A DNA stretch of 64,000 bases, taken from NCBI GenBank assembly GCA_009617715.1, contig VTFK01000168.1, forward strand, positions 124,001-188,000. The letters run 5' to 3'. The notes below the pieces were generated by a model. That model was not told the origin of the DNA. It saw only the letters and a program-made list of their open reading frames with translations, and did no database searches. The position numbers were made by a program, and so were the translations under genes. The DNA comes from Plectrocnemia conspersa (Eukaryota; Arthropoda; Insecta; Trichoptera; Polycentropodidae). Below, one piece after another: positions 39,902 to 51,586 of the stretch; within the stretch, counting starts at the first letter, position 1; the number at the start of each line of letters is the position of its first letter.

Positions 39902-42900
39902 ATGCTGTCTCTCTTCGGATATGTCGGCAAATACTTATGGAGAACTTACAATGAATCAAATAAATCGGATGATGATAAAGACAAAGAAACGTTGAATGAT
40001 TACTTAGAAAGTAAAGAAAAAGAAGAAAATGAGAACAATAAGAAACAAACAACAATTTTACCACAGACAGATAACGAATGTATTCAATGCACTGGTGAGT
40101 ATTGTGTGTGTTAACGTGTTATTAAAAATAATTTTGGTAAAGCTTACATTATTTGTACAATTTTTTAGGCAAAATTACAGTTCTGAACGCCAACGGTGGC
40201 TTAATAGACGATAAGGTTAATTTTACAACAGAAAACCTCACTCATTTACGTTTGAAAGTAAATAGTTTCGTTTTATATTACGCTTTCAAATCCACCGACC
40301 CTAATATCATAAGCGGTAAGATATTGAAAGTTATATCGCATTGGAGCGACGATGAAAAAATAAGTACAGAAAATCTTCCGGCGGCTGAAATCTTCGACAT
40401 AATCCAACGAGATTTCGTCGCTAAAGTAATCGGAAGAGAAGGAAGGAATGTCACCGTTGAAGTCGACAATATTAAATTCAACTTGGACAAAGTTAAATCT
40501 GATTTTATACCCGTCGAAGGCGATTATGTAATATTGACAGCAAAAGTTGGGAAACATCCGGAATCAGTAGTTAACACTAGAGGAGAGGTATTAACAGTCA
40601 CTTGAATAAATATACATCAAATTTAATATACACAAACATTTATAATGTGTCCATTTCAGCTATTGGAAGTCATTGCAATGTCACCGCTCAGGAATGATCT
40701 CGCTGATGGAATTATCACAATGTGGAATAAGGAAAGTAAAATCGGTGTGATAGACAACAAAATATTCTTCTCGGCTTTAACGTGTGATTTCCCATTTGTA
40801 TTAGAAGAGGGAAATAAGGTAAACAGTTTTTTAATTTTTCAAAGATTATCTTTTTCAAATGCCTTGCTTGAAGTCGGGCGATATGAGCGACTCACGAATC
40901 CCTCAAAATTCACCCTAATCCCATTCTTTATCATAATATATTCAAATAAATAAAATCGGTTTTTTTCTGATCACTTTGCATGACTTGCGATGCTAATGCA
41001 ATGATGGGCGACGTTACTTTTTAGTACATTTTAGAATATTATTATTAGATACCAGGACTTTTAGATGACTGATCCTGTTAAACACGGTAATGAAAGTTTA
41101 TATAGGAAAAGGACAATAAAATGTAATTTCTTGAAATCGTTCAGTTGAGAAATCATCCCTTTAAGTTGTTGTTTGGCCTGTTTAGCCGGATAACAAAATG
41201 CGATAACGCATTGAATGGTTGCACATAAACTGTCAAATCAGCTGACCAGAAATTCGTCAGTCGCTGGCCCGAGTTTGCTCGAATCGGTAGACATTTTCTT
41301 TGTCTTCTTTGTCCCTGAAAAGTGTATACATAATGAATTAATAAAACGTATACGTTGATTTGATTGATCATAATTCTTCCTTAGCTATACAGTAATAAAT
41401 ATTTTCTTATTGTATTACAGTATAATAATATAAATCACAAATAAGTTTTTATTTAAAACATTTAAATGTTCCCAGATATCAAGATATATACACAACAATA
41501 TTTCCAGTACAGGTTTTAATTTCTCATTCATAAATATGTAAATTTTGACTCTGAGATCAAAAAATCGGTTTAACACATGACTCAATCACCTCACTTCAGT
41601 ATGGTACAAGAAATCACCGTATTCAGCCTCAATCATTTCAAGAAAAGCTTTGAATTTATGATGATTAAGATCGCTCTTGTGAATAAAATGTACTGTTGAT
41701 ATTACAACGCACATGACTTGATAATTATACAGAGATTTAAAAAAAATTGAATATGTATTTTTATACTTGCTTGCAAAAACATTAGTATAAATTAAGCATA
41801 TGAAGCTCCATTGGAAAGAGCACATAAAAATTATTACTACTTTATTAATTATTTAAATAAATTTTTCTAAAATTTCTAAATTTTTTTATTTCAGGTAACA
41901 TATAAAGCCGTTGAGAGTGATCAGGGTGAATATACATGGCGAGCTGTATCGATTGTGCTAATAACAGCTATTGAGAAATCTAAACATGTCATTAAAAGTA
42001 AACCAGTCGAAGTAGAAGAGACTAAATTTGGCATTGAAATATCGAAAAACTTCGATATAGCTTTAGCTATTAACGAAAAGAAATCGGTCAATGTTATAAT
42101 AAAAAATATTTCAAAACATCCACAGACGTTTAGCAAGTTGATATTTCTTTCAAAGTATAGTGAATCGCAATTAAAAAACATATCTATCGAAAAGGGTAAT
42201 GTTAATCTAAAGCCTTCCGAATGTATGACGTTAACTTTCGAGTGTTGCGCTAAACTAATGGGATTTTCCGATGAAAAAGTATTACTCTGTTTCGTGGGTT
42301 TTAAAATCATTCGGATTTTTAAAATTAATGTCATCAATTCAAATTGTTACCCAAGAAAAATGATACAATCAAACAGGCGTCAGGAAAGAATGCAGAGCTT
42401 GCTCACCTTGAAAAACCGTCACGAGCAATCGTCCATACCCGGCGTGAAAAATTTCAAGTCAGCCCCGTTCATCAATGTAAGAATACCTATTTATGTGATT
42501 CCGAAAAAATTGTGGGATGAATATTACGAACTTAGCAAAGAATACAATCGCGAATATTCACTCTCATCGTCTGTGGTATTGCAGCCGTTAACCATAGATA
42601 ATTATAAAGAAATATTCCACACACTGATGTATTTTGAAGAGATACATAACACTATACTGTTTAGGAATTACGACATGAAAAATGCTTTCATGATTAAATC
42701 TGGCGAATGTCTCATTTTAGAGATAGATGGTCTGTCTGAAAGAAGGCCCTGTTTGCAAACCAATGACTATGTGAATGTTAAGAATCCGTGGAATGCGGAC
42801 TCGCCGCTTTTCGAAGGAAACATCCAGAAAATAAACGGCAATAATGTTTTCTTACGATTTTGCAATTCTTTTCATACACAATATAACGGTGAAGATCTCG

Positions 42901-44805
42901 ATGTTGAGTTTTTCTTTGCGAAGACTAATTTTCGGAGGTGTCATTTTGCAATCGATTTAGCGTTTTCGACTCTTGGTTCCCGTTTATTATTTCCTAATTG
43001 TGTCGAGGAAGCTGAGGAGCCGCAAATAGAGATAGACGAATCGCAAGAAACGCCAATTGTGACAGTAAAATCCATCGTTGTCAAGAATAAGCAATCAATT
43101 GTCGAGGTAAAGAAGCAAAAAATGATTTGGTATAATGAGAACTTGAATATAATACAAAAGCGATCAGTTGTGAATGTTTTAAAAGGCATACTAAGACCTA
43201 TGCCTTATGTGATATTCGGTCCTCCGGGCACTGGCAAAACTGTCACAATGGTCGAGAACATTATGCAAATTTTAAGTCTCGTGTTGAACGCTAGATTGTT
43301 GATAGCAACGCCTTCAAATAGTTCCGCTAACTTAATAACGCAGCGCTTAATAGAAAGCAGCGATTGCACTCCTGGTTGTCTCGTACGCTTAGTCTCGTTG
43401 AATCAATTAGAAAACAATAAAATTCCGGACGAATTGAAACCGTTCTGTGCAACTTTGGACATTGCCAGTGAAAATTCGGTCAAATCAAGATCACACATCG
43501 ACGAGAACGGCCTACATCATTTTTGTTCGAAATCTTACATCGGACGGCACCCAATCACGATCGGAACGTGCATGTGCCTAGCATCGTTGGCCAGGTTAGG
43601 CTTCCCGGCTGGACATTTCACACACATTTTCGTAGATGAAGCTGGACAATGCACCGAGCCGGAGATTATGACGGTGCTGTCTTTCGCCAATAAGCCAACA
43701 ACTCAGATAATCTTGTCTGGAGATCCTTTACAATTGGGACCAGTAGTTACATCCGAATTGGCTTCAAAATGTGGATTGGAGAAATCATATCTGGAACGAT
43801 TGCTGAATTCCGTTCCGTACAAAAAAGACATCGCGAGGTAACGGGATTGACAACGAAGGGTACGATCCTCGACTTATTACCAAACTGACTTTTAACTACA
43901 GATCGATTCAAAAGATCATATCTTTAAGTAGCGACTTATTCTACAACGGAAGTTTGATATCACAAGTCGACCCAGAGAGCCCAGTAAATAAGAAATACTT
44001 TGAACGTCTTAAAAGTATCATAGATTTACCAGAAAATCCTGGTATTATATTTTACGGCATCAGAGGTGAAAACTTTAGAGTGTTAGAATCACCATCTTGG
44101 TATAATCCACAAGAAGCGTCATCAATCCTGTATTTCCTGCTTAGACTGTATGCTAAGGGAATAGAACCGGATGATATTGGAATTATTACGCCGTACAAAC
44201 AGCAGGTCAGAAAATTTATTTATAATTATCTTTAACATAAAGCATGCCGGAAGTGTAGATATTTTTGATTAACTTATTTTATTTATAATTATTCTTGAAC
44301 TTTTCTGACATGCAGATTTAAACATACCTGTCAACAGTATCCTATCTTAGTGATAACTTATTGATCAAGCTTTAACACGGCACTAAACAATAGGCAAAAC
44401 ATAATATAAAAAATATATATAAGTTAATATTGTTTTTTAATAATTGTAAATAATCATTTTCAGGTGAAATTCATACATTCGTTGATAAATGATGAGGATG
44501 TACCGGTGCCAAAGATCGGATCCGTCGAAGAATTTCAAGGACAGGAACGCAAGATAATTTTACTGTCTACTGTCCGCTCGCAAAAGGATTACATCAAATC
44601 AGATTTGGAGAAACAATTAGGTTTTGTCAAACTACCGAAACGGGTGAACGTTGCCATATCGAGAGCTCAAATCCTCCTGGTCATATTTGGGAATCCGCAT
44701 TTATTACTCCTTGATCCGTTATGGCGAAATATCATTTTGAGAGTCATTAAAGAATATTGTTATAAAGGCTGTGATTTACCTGATTTAGAGGAATTAGATA
44801 CGTAG
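39902..44805 (+). CDS. armi: Armitage / MOV10L1-type piRNA-pathway RNA helicase
   Basis: Exons 39902-40094, 40169-40587, 40660-40818, 41895-43837, 43902-44205, 44464-44805; all in phase, 1119 residues (fly Armi is of similar size). Superfamily 1 Upf1-like helicase: Walker A FGPPGTGKT at about residues 698-706, DEAG box (VDEAGQCTEPE) at about 837, SGDPLQLGP motif III, then IITPYKQQ, SVEEFQGQE and the NVAISRA motif VI. The N-terminal half has the MOV10L1-type beta-rich folds. In germ cells and somatic follicle cells Armi binds piRNA precursor transcripts and feeds Zucchini-dependent phased piRNA production. The start MLSLFGYVGKYL is hydrophobic like the fly protein. Intron 3 is 1.1 kb with nothing recognised in it; intron 4 is only 64 nt. 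All helicase motifs seen are intact. Confidence 0.95.
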
Positions 44806-45768
44806 GCATTGTTTATAAAACATACACTTTTACATTAAACATTAATACATAGGTACATTAAAACTATAACTTTTAATCTTACAATGTATAGATTTAAAAG
44901 TTTAAGTGATTCAGATGGATCTATTGCAGGTTCTAAAGTTTCTTAAGTATTTTCTTTTTTGTGTTTTTTACATTTAAAAATAAGTTCCCCAAAGATCTTG
45001 AAATTAATTAAGAGGCCAACTTAAAACAAATCTCAAGGAGATAAATATTTGTTAATTATAAAATTTCAGTCTCACGAAATTTTAATTAAAAGGATTTACT
45101 CTGCAGTAAAAGTAAAATTAATTTTAAAAACAATGGTTTCTGAATTTCCAAATAAACAAACCAAACCGAAATTTTCAAACAAACCGAATTTCTTATTTTT
45201 TACCACATTGATAATAACATATAAATCAATAATTATCATTTTTAACAACATCGATTTGATATATATAAAATTCTACAAGAGGTGAAATAATATTTTGGGA
45301 AGTTTTTACTCAATGATGTTTGAGTGTACCTGATTTTTTTATAATTAATTTTACAATTCAGTATTGTACTATAATATGTTTTTAATTATTATTAAAACTT
45401 TTTTACTATGAAAATTGTGTATATTATTACATCTGCGAAATCCTTATAATTGTGTTTTATTAATTAAGTATTAAGCTTTAAATATAGTATATATATATAT
45501 TTTGGTAAATTCAAAAATGAGATTTTATAACTGAAGGATCACTCTCTTGAAGAATTCTCAGGACTTGATAAAAATTTAAAGTACAAATTTGGTTAATTTA
45601 GACATTAGTCGAACGAAAATGTAAGTAACGCTTAAAAATATTTTTTATAATATTGAAAATTTATAGGGTAGACATTAATCATGCCATTCATTCTTCAATA
45701 TTTTTAATTTGACGCTTTAGAAAAAAGATACACATTAACTATCCTATGGTCACAATAGATCTATATGG
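44806..45768. other. Armitage 3' flank
   Basis: This is AT-rich and includes the Armitage 3' UTR. No other gene is seen. An AACCGAAATTTTC-like stretch at 45160-45190 may be a transposon trace. Confidence 0.4.
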
Positions 45769-46335
45769 CAGTGCCGTAGTTAGAGCAGAAAATGCTATTT
45801 TACCAGATTTTAAATATATCAAAGGAGAACACAAAAAATAAAAAAGTCATCTCGGTAATTTTTGTTCGAGGAGGATAAATTGCTGCAAGAGCTATAAAAA
45901 ACGGCAGCACGGAAATTTATGTTCGAGGAGGACAAGTTGCTACAAGAACTAAAAAATGCCATTTTAATTTTTTTTGTAAAGTAGGACAACATTTTTGAGA
46001 AGAGCAATCCTCCTTCTTCGTCGCCTAATTGTTTTTTCAATTTTTACTCCCCAATCTGTGCAATTTATTTTTGATATTTTAACAAAATTGTAGCATAAAT
46101 CATTGCGTTGTTTGAATATCTCCATATCCAGAGATGAAATTTTTTTATACCCATTGTGTTGCATCGCTTCTAGTTTCAAACGTCATATCTGAATCTTCAG
46201 ACAATTTTATTAAAAGTTCGACTAATATGTTCAGTCTTCGATGAATATCTGTGACACCTTTTATTTTTGTGCTCCAGCGTGTTTCTAAATCACGTTTTTA
46301 TGTCAGTGGCAGAGCTTTTTTTAGCTCCTCCCAGC
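45769..46335 (-). pseudogene. hAT transposon fragment, ZMYM1-like family
   Basis: It begins CAGTGCCG at 45769, a hAT-type end. Minus-strand translation gives RWSTKIKGVTDIHRRLN, then DLCYNFVKISKI and a run of Arg residues (KTIRRRRRR). This is the order found in the C-terminal half of ZMYM1-like hAT transposases (RWSA box, then a basic linker). Frameshifts and stops break it. 45836-45960 is a tandem duplication of a roughly 57-bp unit with TGTTCGAGGAGGA. Similarity to 56639-56720 shows that both belong to one family. Confidence 0.65.
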
Positions 46336-46535
46336 GAATACTAAAATGAGAAAATAAGTATATATGATTTTAACTGTACCGAAAACAGTGACCACCACTG
46401 GATCTTGCTTGTGTGAGTGTTTCAGCCAAATTTAAACTGGTTGTCGCAGTGTTGGGGCCGATTTATATTTAAATATAGATTTTCATTATGGCCAAAACTT
46501 GGCGGCACTCTTGTAACACTGGGGTAATGGTTTTT

Positions 46536-46626
46536 TGGGGGTGCGTACGTCTTGTTGACGTAGCGGTTGACCGCTGACTGACGCTCACGCTCCGTCGCTC
46601 GCCTCCCCCTCTCTCGCCCCGCTACA
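46536..46626 (-). repeat. 3' LTR of the Gypsy element (91 bp)
   Basis: Identical to the 5' LTR except that it lacks a 9-bp repeat unit (CTCTCGCCC on the plus strand). On the minus strand it is preceded by the purine tract GGAGGGGAGTAC (about 46627-46638), the likely polypurine tract. Confidence 0.92.
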
Positions 46627-47958
46627 GTACTCCCCTCCAGGGAACTAGCCGTGAGCAGTTCACGATTAAGGCGAACCCAAGACGAAATCCTGCAGGTGGC
46701 CGGGTATTCGTAGAGTCCTGGTCGGTCTTGATGTCGTGGGGGGCGGGCTGCGTAGCGTTGCTTGCTCATTCTCAGTTTCCGGGGGTAAAAGGTTGATCTC
46801 CGGCTGCAGCGGTGTCAGTGAAGTCTCGTTCGATGGGGAAAAGTAGTGTCCCACGTAGCCTTCCTGTGTATCTTCAGGTTGGATGAATGCAGGCTTGACG
46901 CGATCTATTGACACTGCAACACTTTTATCCCTGATCTTTAGCATCAAGACCCTTTCCGTACGGGAAAGCACTTCGTAAGGTCCGTCGTAAGTTGGGCTTA
47001 ACGGAGCTGCAGCTGCATCGCGTCGGACAAACACGCTCTTAGCTGATGCCAGGTTCTTAAAAACAAACGTTGGTGTGCTTCCATGCTGACGAGGATTCTT
47101 AGGGCGTAGAGCTGCCATCTTAACACGTAAGTTGTCGACGAAATCTTGCGGTTCGTTGGGCGTAGCTCGAGTGCCCGCTGATACGAACTCGCCTGGCAAC
47201 GAGTGATTGTCCGTATACTAACTCAGCGGTTGATGCTCCTAGGTCGTCTTTCCATGCCGCCCTGATCCCAAGTAAGACAAGTGGCAGGATGTCCATCCAT
47301 TCTTCTCCGTTGTGGCAGGTTATGGCTGCTTTCAGTTGCCGGTGAAAACGTTCCACCATGCCGTTCGCCGCTGGGTGGTATGCCGTGGTTCGAATGCGGG
47401 CGGCACCCGTCAGACTCGTTAGTTTCCTGAAAAGTGAACTCTCAAATTGCCGGCCTTGATCAGTGGTAATTCTTACCGGCGCGCCAAATCTCGCCACCCA
47501 ACCACTGAAGAAAGTCTTGGCAACCGTCTCTGCTGTTATGTCAGCGATGGGGAATGCTTCCGGCCATCTCGTAAAGCGGTCCACGCATGTGAGCAGGTAT
47601 TTGAAATCCCCAGATATTGGTAGCGGTCCCACTATGTTCACGTGGACATGCTTGAAGCGGTTCGTCGGTGCCTCGAAGGTTCCTAAGGGTGCGTGTATGT
47701 GTCTGTTTACCTTAGAACGTTGGCACGGTATGCAGCTTCTAGCCCAGTCACGATACTGTTTCCGCATGCCCGGCCAAAAGTAGCGTTCGGTTACCATCTT
47801 GACAGTTGTGTTCGTCCCAAGATGTGCTAATCCGTGTACCGAGTCGAAAACTGACCGCTGGTACTGCTCGGTGATGTACGGGCGCCTCTCGTTGCACCAA
47901 ATACTTGCACCCGACACGTGCCAAGGTAATCGCTGTAACGGTATTTCGCCTGCTGCTA
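46627..47958 (-). pseudogene. Gypsy integrase region, broken
   Basis: From about 47955 down to 46666, two overlapping frames read as integrase. The HHCC zinc finger is present (HGLAHLG, then CIPCQRSK). In the catalytic core the first acid position is AAC (Asn, 47636-47638, in HVNIVGPLP) where the family has Asp; the second Asp ([10 protein letters not shown]) and Glu (GMVERFHR) remain. A frameshift after VYGQSL moves the C-terminal domain (TYDGPYEVLSR) into another frame. A further shift separates it from RNase H. Confidence 0.88.
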
Positions 47959-48525
47959 TAAGCTTTCGTCATCCGTCGATTGAGCTGCGGCTAGGTCGTC
48001 AAAATTGATTGCCGCAGTCACAGCCTCCGTTCTTGATAATGCATCTGCGACCGTGTTTTCCTCACCGGGCACGTAATGTATATTCGTCGTAAACTGTCCT
48101 ATGAAGTCTAGGTGTCGGAATTGGCGCGGCGAGCACTTGTCAGCCTTCTGATCGAGGGCGAACGTCAGCGGGCGGTGGTCGGTGAAGATTGTAAAGTTTC
48201 GCCCCTCGACCATGTGCCTAAAATAACGCACTGCTTTGTACATAGCCAATAGTTCGCGGTCGTACGTACTGTATTTCCGTTGGGCTGAAGATAATTTCCG
48301 AGAGAAGAAAGCTAACGGTTGCCAGCCCCTCATGGAAGTTTGCTGGAGGACTGCTCCCACGACTACGTCTGATGCATCGGTGAATAGCGCTAGTTTCGCC
48401 TTAGGGTCCGGATGGGAGAGTAACGTAGCCTCAGCGACGGCGCGTTTGCAATTCTCGAACGCACTTTCAGCGGTCGAGTTCCATTCGATCGGCGTCTGGT
48501 CATTTTTTTTTACTCCGGTCAGCAA
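47956..48525 (-). pseudogene. Gypsy RNase H domain
   Basis: The reading LLTGVKKND, ALFTDASDVVVGAVLQQ, YSTYDRELLAMYKAVRYFRH, FTIFTDHRPLTFAL and NIHYVPGEENTVADALSR is a well-preserved Ty3/Gypsy RNase H with its acidic residues. It is cut off from the RT by a frameshift at an A-rich run near 48510 and ends at a premature TAG/TAA-type stop at 47956-47958. Confidence 0.88.
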
Positions 48526-48540
48526 TTGGTTCAGTGGCTT

Positions 48541-48985
48541 TACGTATGTGTCGCCGATAAAAATTCACCACGCCTAAAAATTCCCGCAATTGCCTGATTG
48601 TTCGCGGTTTTGGGAATTCGCTAATGGCCGTCACTTTTTCAGTCACTGGTCGCGTGCCGGCTGCGGATACACTATGGCCAAGAAACGTTACTTCCGAAGC
48701 GGCAAACACACACTTGGACGCGTTGATCAGCACTCCGTGATCCTTCAATCGCGTAAACACTTCGCGCAAATGTCGCTGGTGTTCTTCGACGTCGCCATCG
48801 ATGTCGCCTCGCAAAACGCCATCGATGAACCGCTGGAAAGTCTGGGCCGCGTTTCGAAGTCCGAATGACATCATAGGGAATTCGAAGAGCCCGAACGGCG
48901 TGATAATCGCCGTCTTCTGCACATCTTTGGCTGCCATCGGAATCTGGTGATACGCGCGCACCACCGTGCCGTCGTTATGTAGTGG
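48541..48985 (-). pseudogene. Gypsy reverse transcriptase, two deletions in the core
   Basis: The frame starts abruptly at VRAYHQIP directly after the post-protease HYITT segment, so the fingers part with the first catalytic region is missing. It continues TAIITPFGLFEFPMMSFGL, then FIDGVLRGDIDGDVEEHQ; in relatives about 15-20 residues carrying the YxDD active site lie between VLRG and the ExHxxHL helix. The thumb (FLGHSVSAAG, LREFLGVVNFYRR) is intact. The copy cannot encode an active RT. Confidence 0.88.
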
Positions 48986-49584
48986 ACGGTATCGTGTTTA
49001 ACGCGAGCGTTTGGCTGTCCGTCGGGTCGGGTTATTTCCGCGAACTCGGTGAGCAGCGTGTGGAACTGCGACCGGTCGGAAACAACATGGACCTCCTCCG
49101 CAGCGTTTCGTCCAATGGATCTCCCTTTCGTCGTCGAGCGAGCGGCTCCATCAGTGAGTGTCGCGCGTTTCAAATCTACGATGAGGTGGAAATGCGACAA
49201 AAAATCGGCCCCGACGATGGGCCTAGTAACGTCAGCCACAACGAACTTCCATACAAACGCTCTTCCTAACCCAAAGTCTAATTTGAAAGTTCGCTGGCCG
49301 TATGTCTTGATTTTGGCTCCATTGGCCGCGAAGAGCTCGTATCTTGTGGGTTCGATGACGTCGGCTGCGCGGCGAGGATAAATCGACACTTCCGAGCCTG
49401 TGTCGATCAAGAATCGTCCACCCGATCGATTGTCGCTGACGATAAGGCGGCGAGATATTTCGAGGTCGTTTTCCGCCGTTAACGACTCTCGCTGTCGTTT
49501 CCCGCCACTCTTCGGGATTTGTTCCAAGCGCACGGGGGACGGCATCGTCTCGCTGCGCTTCCGTGCGTGCGGTGGAACCAGCAC
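48986..49584 (-). pseudogene. Gypsy aspartic protease region
   Basis: It contains the retropepsin active site FLIDTGSEVSIYP and the closing IVGADFLSHFHLIVDL segment. The frame differs from gag, as in many Gypsy elements or through a shift. It is followed by the linker EFAEITRP...HDTVHYITT that precedes RT. Confidence 0.85.
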
Positions 49585-50191
49585 AAGTCGTTTCCGTCGG
49601 CGTCTGCGCAGGCGCGTCGCTCAGCCGCCATCTTGTTTTGCGGTGCGCGCCGTCCGCCACTGCTTGCCGCATCGACGTATTTTTCGCGAGAATCCCCTCT
49701 GCGAGCAGTGCGTCGGCCAACTTCGCTGCCATCTCCAGCCTGGCGTCGTCTTTGACTGTCGCGTGCGTCACCAGGAGGTTGAGTACGCTGGCGCGTGCGC
49801 GTTCGGGCAGTTTCCGAACCCACATGTCGCTGACCAGCTCCGACGGAATCGCGCTTCCGGCGTAAGTTCGCATCTGGCGGAGCAGCTCCGACGGCTTCCT
49901 GCCCTCCATCGGCGTCTCTTGCATCTTTCGTAGCCGCTCTACGAACGAAGGTGCGAACGCGTCGAGGAGCCGCTTCTTTATCGTCGCGTACGGCAACTCG
50001 AAATCCGGCGCGAGTATCAAATCCGCGACCGCAGCGAGTGCCTTTCCGCGCAGTCCGCCAACTAGCACGTCGAATTTTTCGCTCTCGGTAAGCGCTTTCC
50101 TAGACCGGAAAACAGCTTCCATCTGCGCGAACTATAATTCACAATTGTCTATGTTAAATGGCGGAAAACCGCCGCTCGCTTCGAACTCCAT
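49232..50191 (-). pseudogene. Gypsy gag region with early stop
   Basis: A start at 50191 opens a frame that hits TAG after 19 codons, at the place of the conserved Trp in the family's WF-Q motif. The frame resumes MEAVFRSRKALTESEKFDVL and runs through capsid-like sequence (RLRKMQETPMEGRKPSELL). The zinc-knuckle-like part (LCWFHRTHGSAARRCRPPC) lies in another frame near 49560-49620, so a shift lies before it. Confidence 0.82.
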
Positions 50192-50194
50192 TCT

Positions 50195-50218
50195 CGCGTC
50201 GCGTCGGGGTCACCAGTT
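50195..50218 (-). other. Primer-binding site region of the Gypsy element
   Basis: Just inside the 5' LTR, after the bases AAC, the minus strand reads TGGTGACCCCGACGCGA. The TGG start complements the CCA end of a tRNA. Which tRNA is used I cannot tell. Confidence 0.6.
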
Positions 50219-50318
50219 TGGGGGTGCGTACGTCTTGTTGACGTAGCGGTTGACCGCTGACTGACGCTCACGCTCCGTCGCTCGCCTCCCCCTCTCTCGC
50301 CCCTCTCGCCCCGCTACA
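50219..50318 (-). repeat. 5' LTR of the Gypsy element (100 bp)
   Basis: It matches the 3' LTR base for base apart from one extra 9-bp copy of CTCTCGCCC (plus strand) near its outer end. At 91-100 bp the LTRs are very short for Ty3/Gypsy. Confidence 0.92.
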
Positions 50319-50915
50319 GTTTTTTCTCTATTGGTAATCTTGGGCATTCGGACGCGCGCCCACCCCGTAGCATGTAAACAACTTCATATCACAATAAATT
50401 ACTACTGCGGCGGCTCAATCTGTGTCTAATTATCACTCATCACCCATCCCGTCACCAAAATAGTTTACAAATAATGACTAGTAGTTCCTAGCAAAATCAA
50501 ATATATTTTTTGAGTATGGATTATTACCAATTTCGTTTTGGCGCCCTTCGCTATGCCTCTGTATATTGGTTTTAATTTATTTTTTATCTATTGTACGTAG
50601 CGAGCCATATAAGACTTTCCAAACAGTTTGATATTTTTTTGATAGGAAATAAAAAGTGTGCCTCGATAGATGTAATATTTCTTTAAAAAAGTATCGCCAA
50701 ACATTTGTCTATATTACCCCTCAAAGTAGTTTTTATAATTTTTTACGTTTTGTTAGATTAACATTGAAATATTTTTTTTATCAAAATTTATCATTTACTT
50801 ACGTTAATCTTTTTATTTATTTGTTTAGAATTTAGAGAATATAATTTCCTTGTAATAATTTTTCATTACAGGTTGCAATATATATATTCACTTTGGCAAC
50901 ATTGCATCTGTCATC
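50319..50915. other. Upstream region of the ANAPC16-like gene
   Basis: It starts with the element's target duplication. It becomes AT-rich and leads into the gene's probable 5' UTR. No other feature is recognised. Confidence 0.4.
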
Positions 50916-51317
50916 ATGAGTGCTAACAACTCGCTGGCGGGTACTCCAAGTTCAAGAGCTAGGAGTCGCAGTCGCAGCAGAAGCAGGCTCGAAACAGAAG
51001 TAAGACTTGAAATATAACCATAAGTGAGAAATTAAACATTTAATCGATTCACATCTGACAAGTTAACATGATTAATTTATTATTAACCTTGCTTTCATAC
51101 TTACATTGTTATCTTTGTTATTTAGCAAGAATTGGACGCTCACAACTCGCCAGTCGTCAACGACCAAGTTCTCACTCACATAAAATTCGAGCACAAAATC
51201 GAACAATCGTTAAAGAGTTCCCAGAAGGAAACGCATCATAAACGTATGCAATCTTTGCGTAAAGAATTGGACTTCATCAATACGACAGCATGGCAATTCG
51301 AGAGTGGACCATTTTAA
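50916..51317 (+). CDS. ANAPC16-like anaphase-promoting complex subunit
   Basis: Two exons, 50916-50999 and 51126-51317 (TAA), give 91 residues. The N-terminus is Ser/Arg-rich and disordered (RARSRSRSRSRL); the C-terminus forms two helices. The helical part aligns without gaps to my recollection of human ANAPC16: hydrophobic-x-x-x-LK, nine residues, RM, fourteen residues, W-x-F (here IEQSLK ... KRM ... AWQF). ANAPC16 is a small structural subunit of the APC/C cell-cycle ubiquitin ligase. The protein ends soon after the W-x-F motif, a little earlier than the human one. Name by pattern only; the gene itself (clean splice, good start) is secure. Its 3' end converges on eIF3e. Confidence 0.72.
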
Positions 51318-51586
51318 TATGAATAAGTTTTATTCGATTATATTTATTTAAATACAAATATATTATTTATTAAAAACGTATGATGTAGTCGGTTATACTG
51401 AATGAAAAATAAATACACAGATTTGATCATTAAAATTTGTTTTTATTATAATACTATTTGTATGTATAAAATAAGGATCAAAAAATGTTTATATTATTTA
51501 TTTCAAAACTCTTGAGCCCCCCAACGTATCTAAAATGAAAAAAATACAAATTTGTTAATATTAAATTTATAATTCTAAGGTTAAAT

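Larger units (their letters stand above)
46536..50318 (-). mobile_element. Ty3/Gypsy LTR retrotransposon, complete ends, defective interior
   Basis: A 3783-bp element on the minus strand: 5' LTR 50219-50318, 3' LTR 46536-46626. LTRs start TGTAGCGGGG and end CACCCCCA. It is flanked by the 6-bp duplication GTTTTT (46530-46535 and 50319-50324). Order is gag, protease, reverse transcriptase, RNase H, integrase, which defines Ty3/Gypsy; there is no env. It is far more GC-rich than the host sequence. Gag has an early stop; the RT fingers region and YxDD loop are deleted; integrase has an Asp-to-Asn change and frameshifts. The copy cannot be autonomous. It lies 598 bp upstream of the ANAPC16-like gene. 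Confidence 0.95.

Noticed and set aside
41921..42337. 138-codon minus-strand frame inside Armitage exon 4
   Set aside because: Antisense shadow of a long coding exon.
49400..49933. 177-codon plus-strand frame in the Gypsy element
   Set aside because: It is the complement of gag and protease; GC-rich sequence leaves long chance frames.
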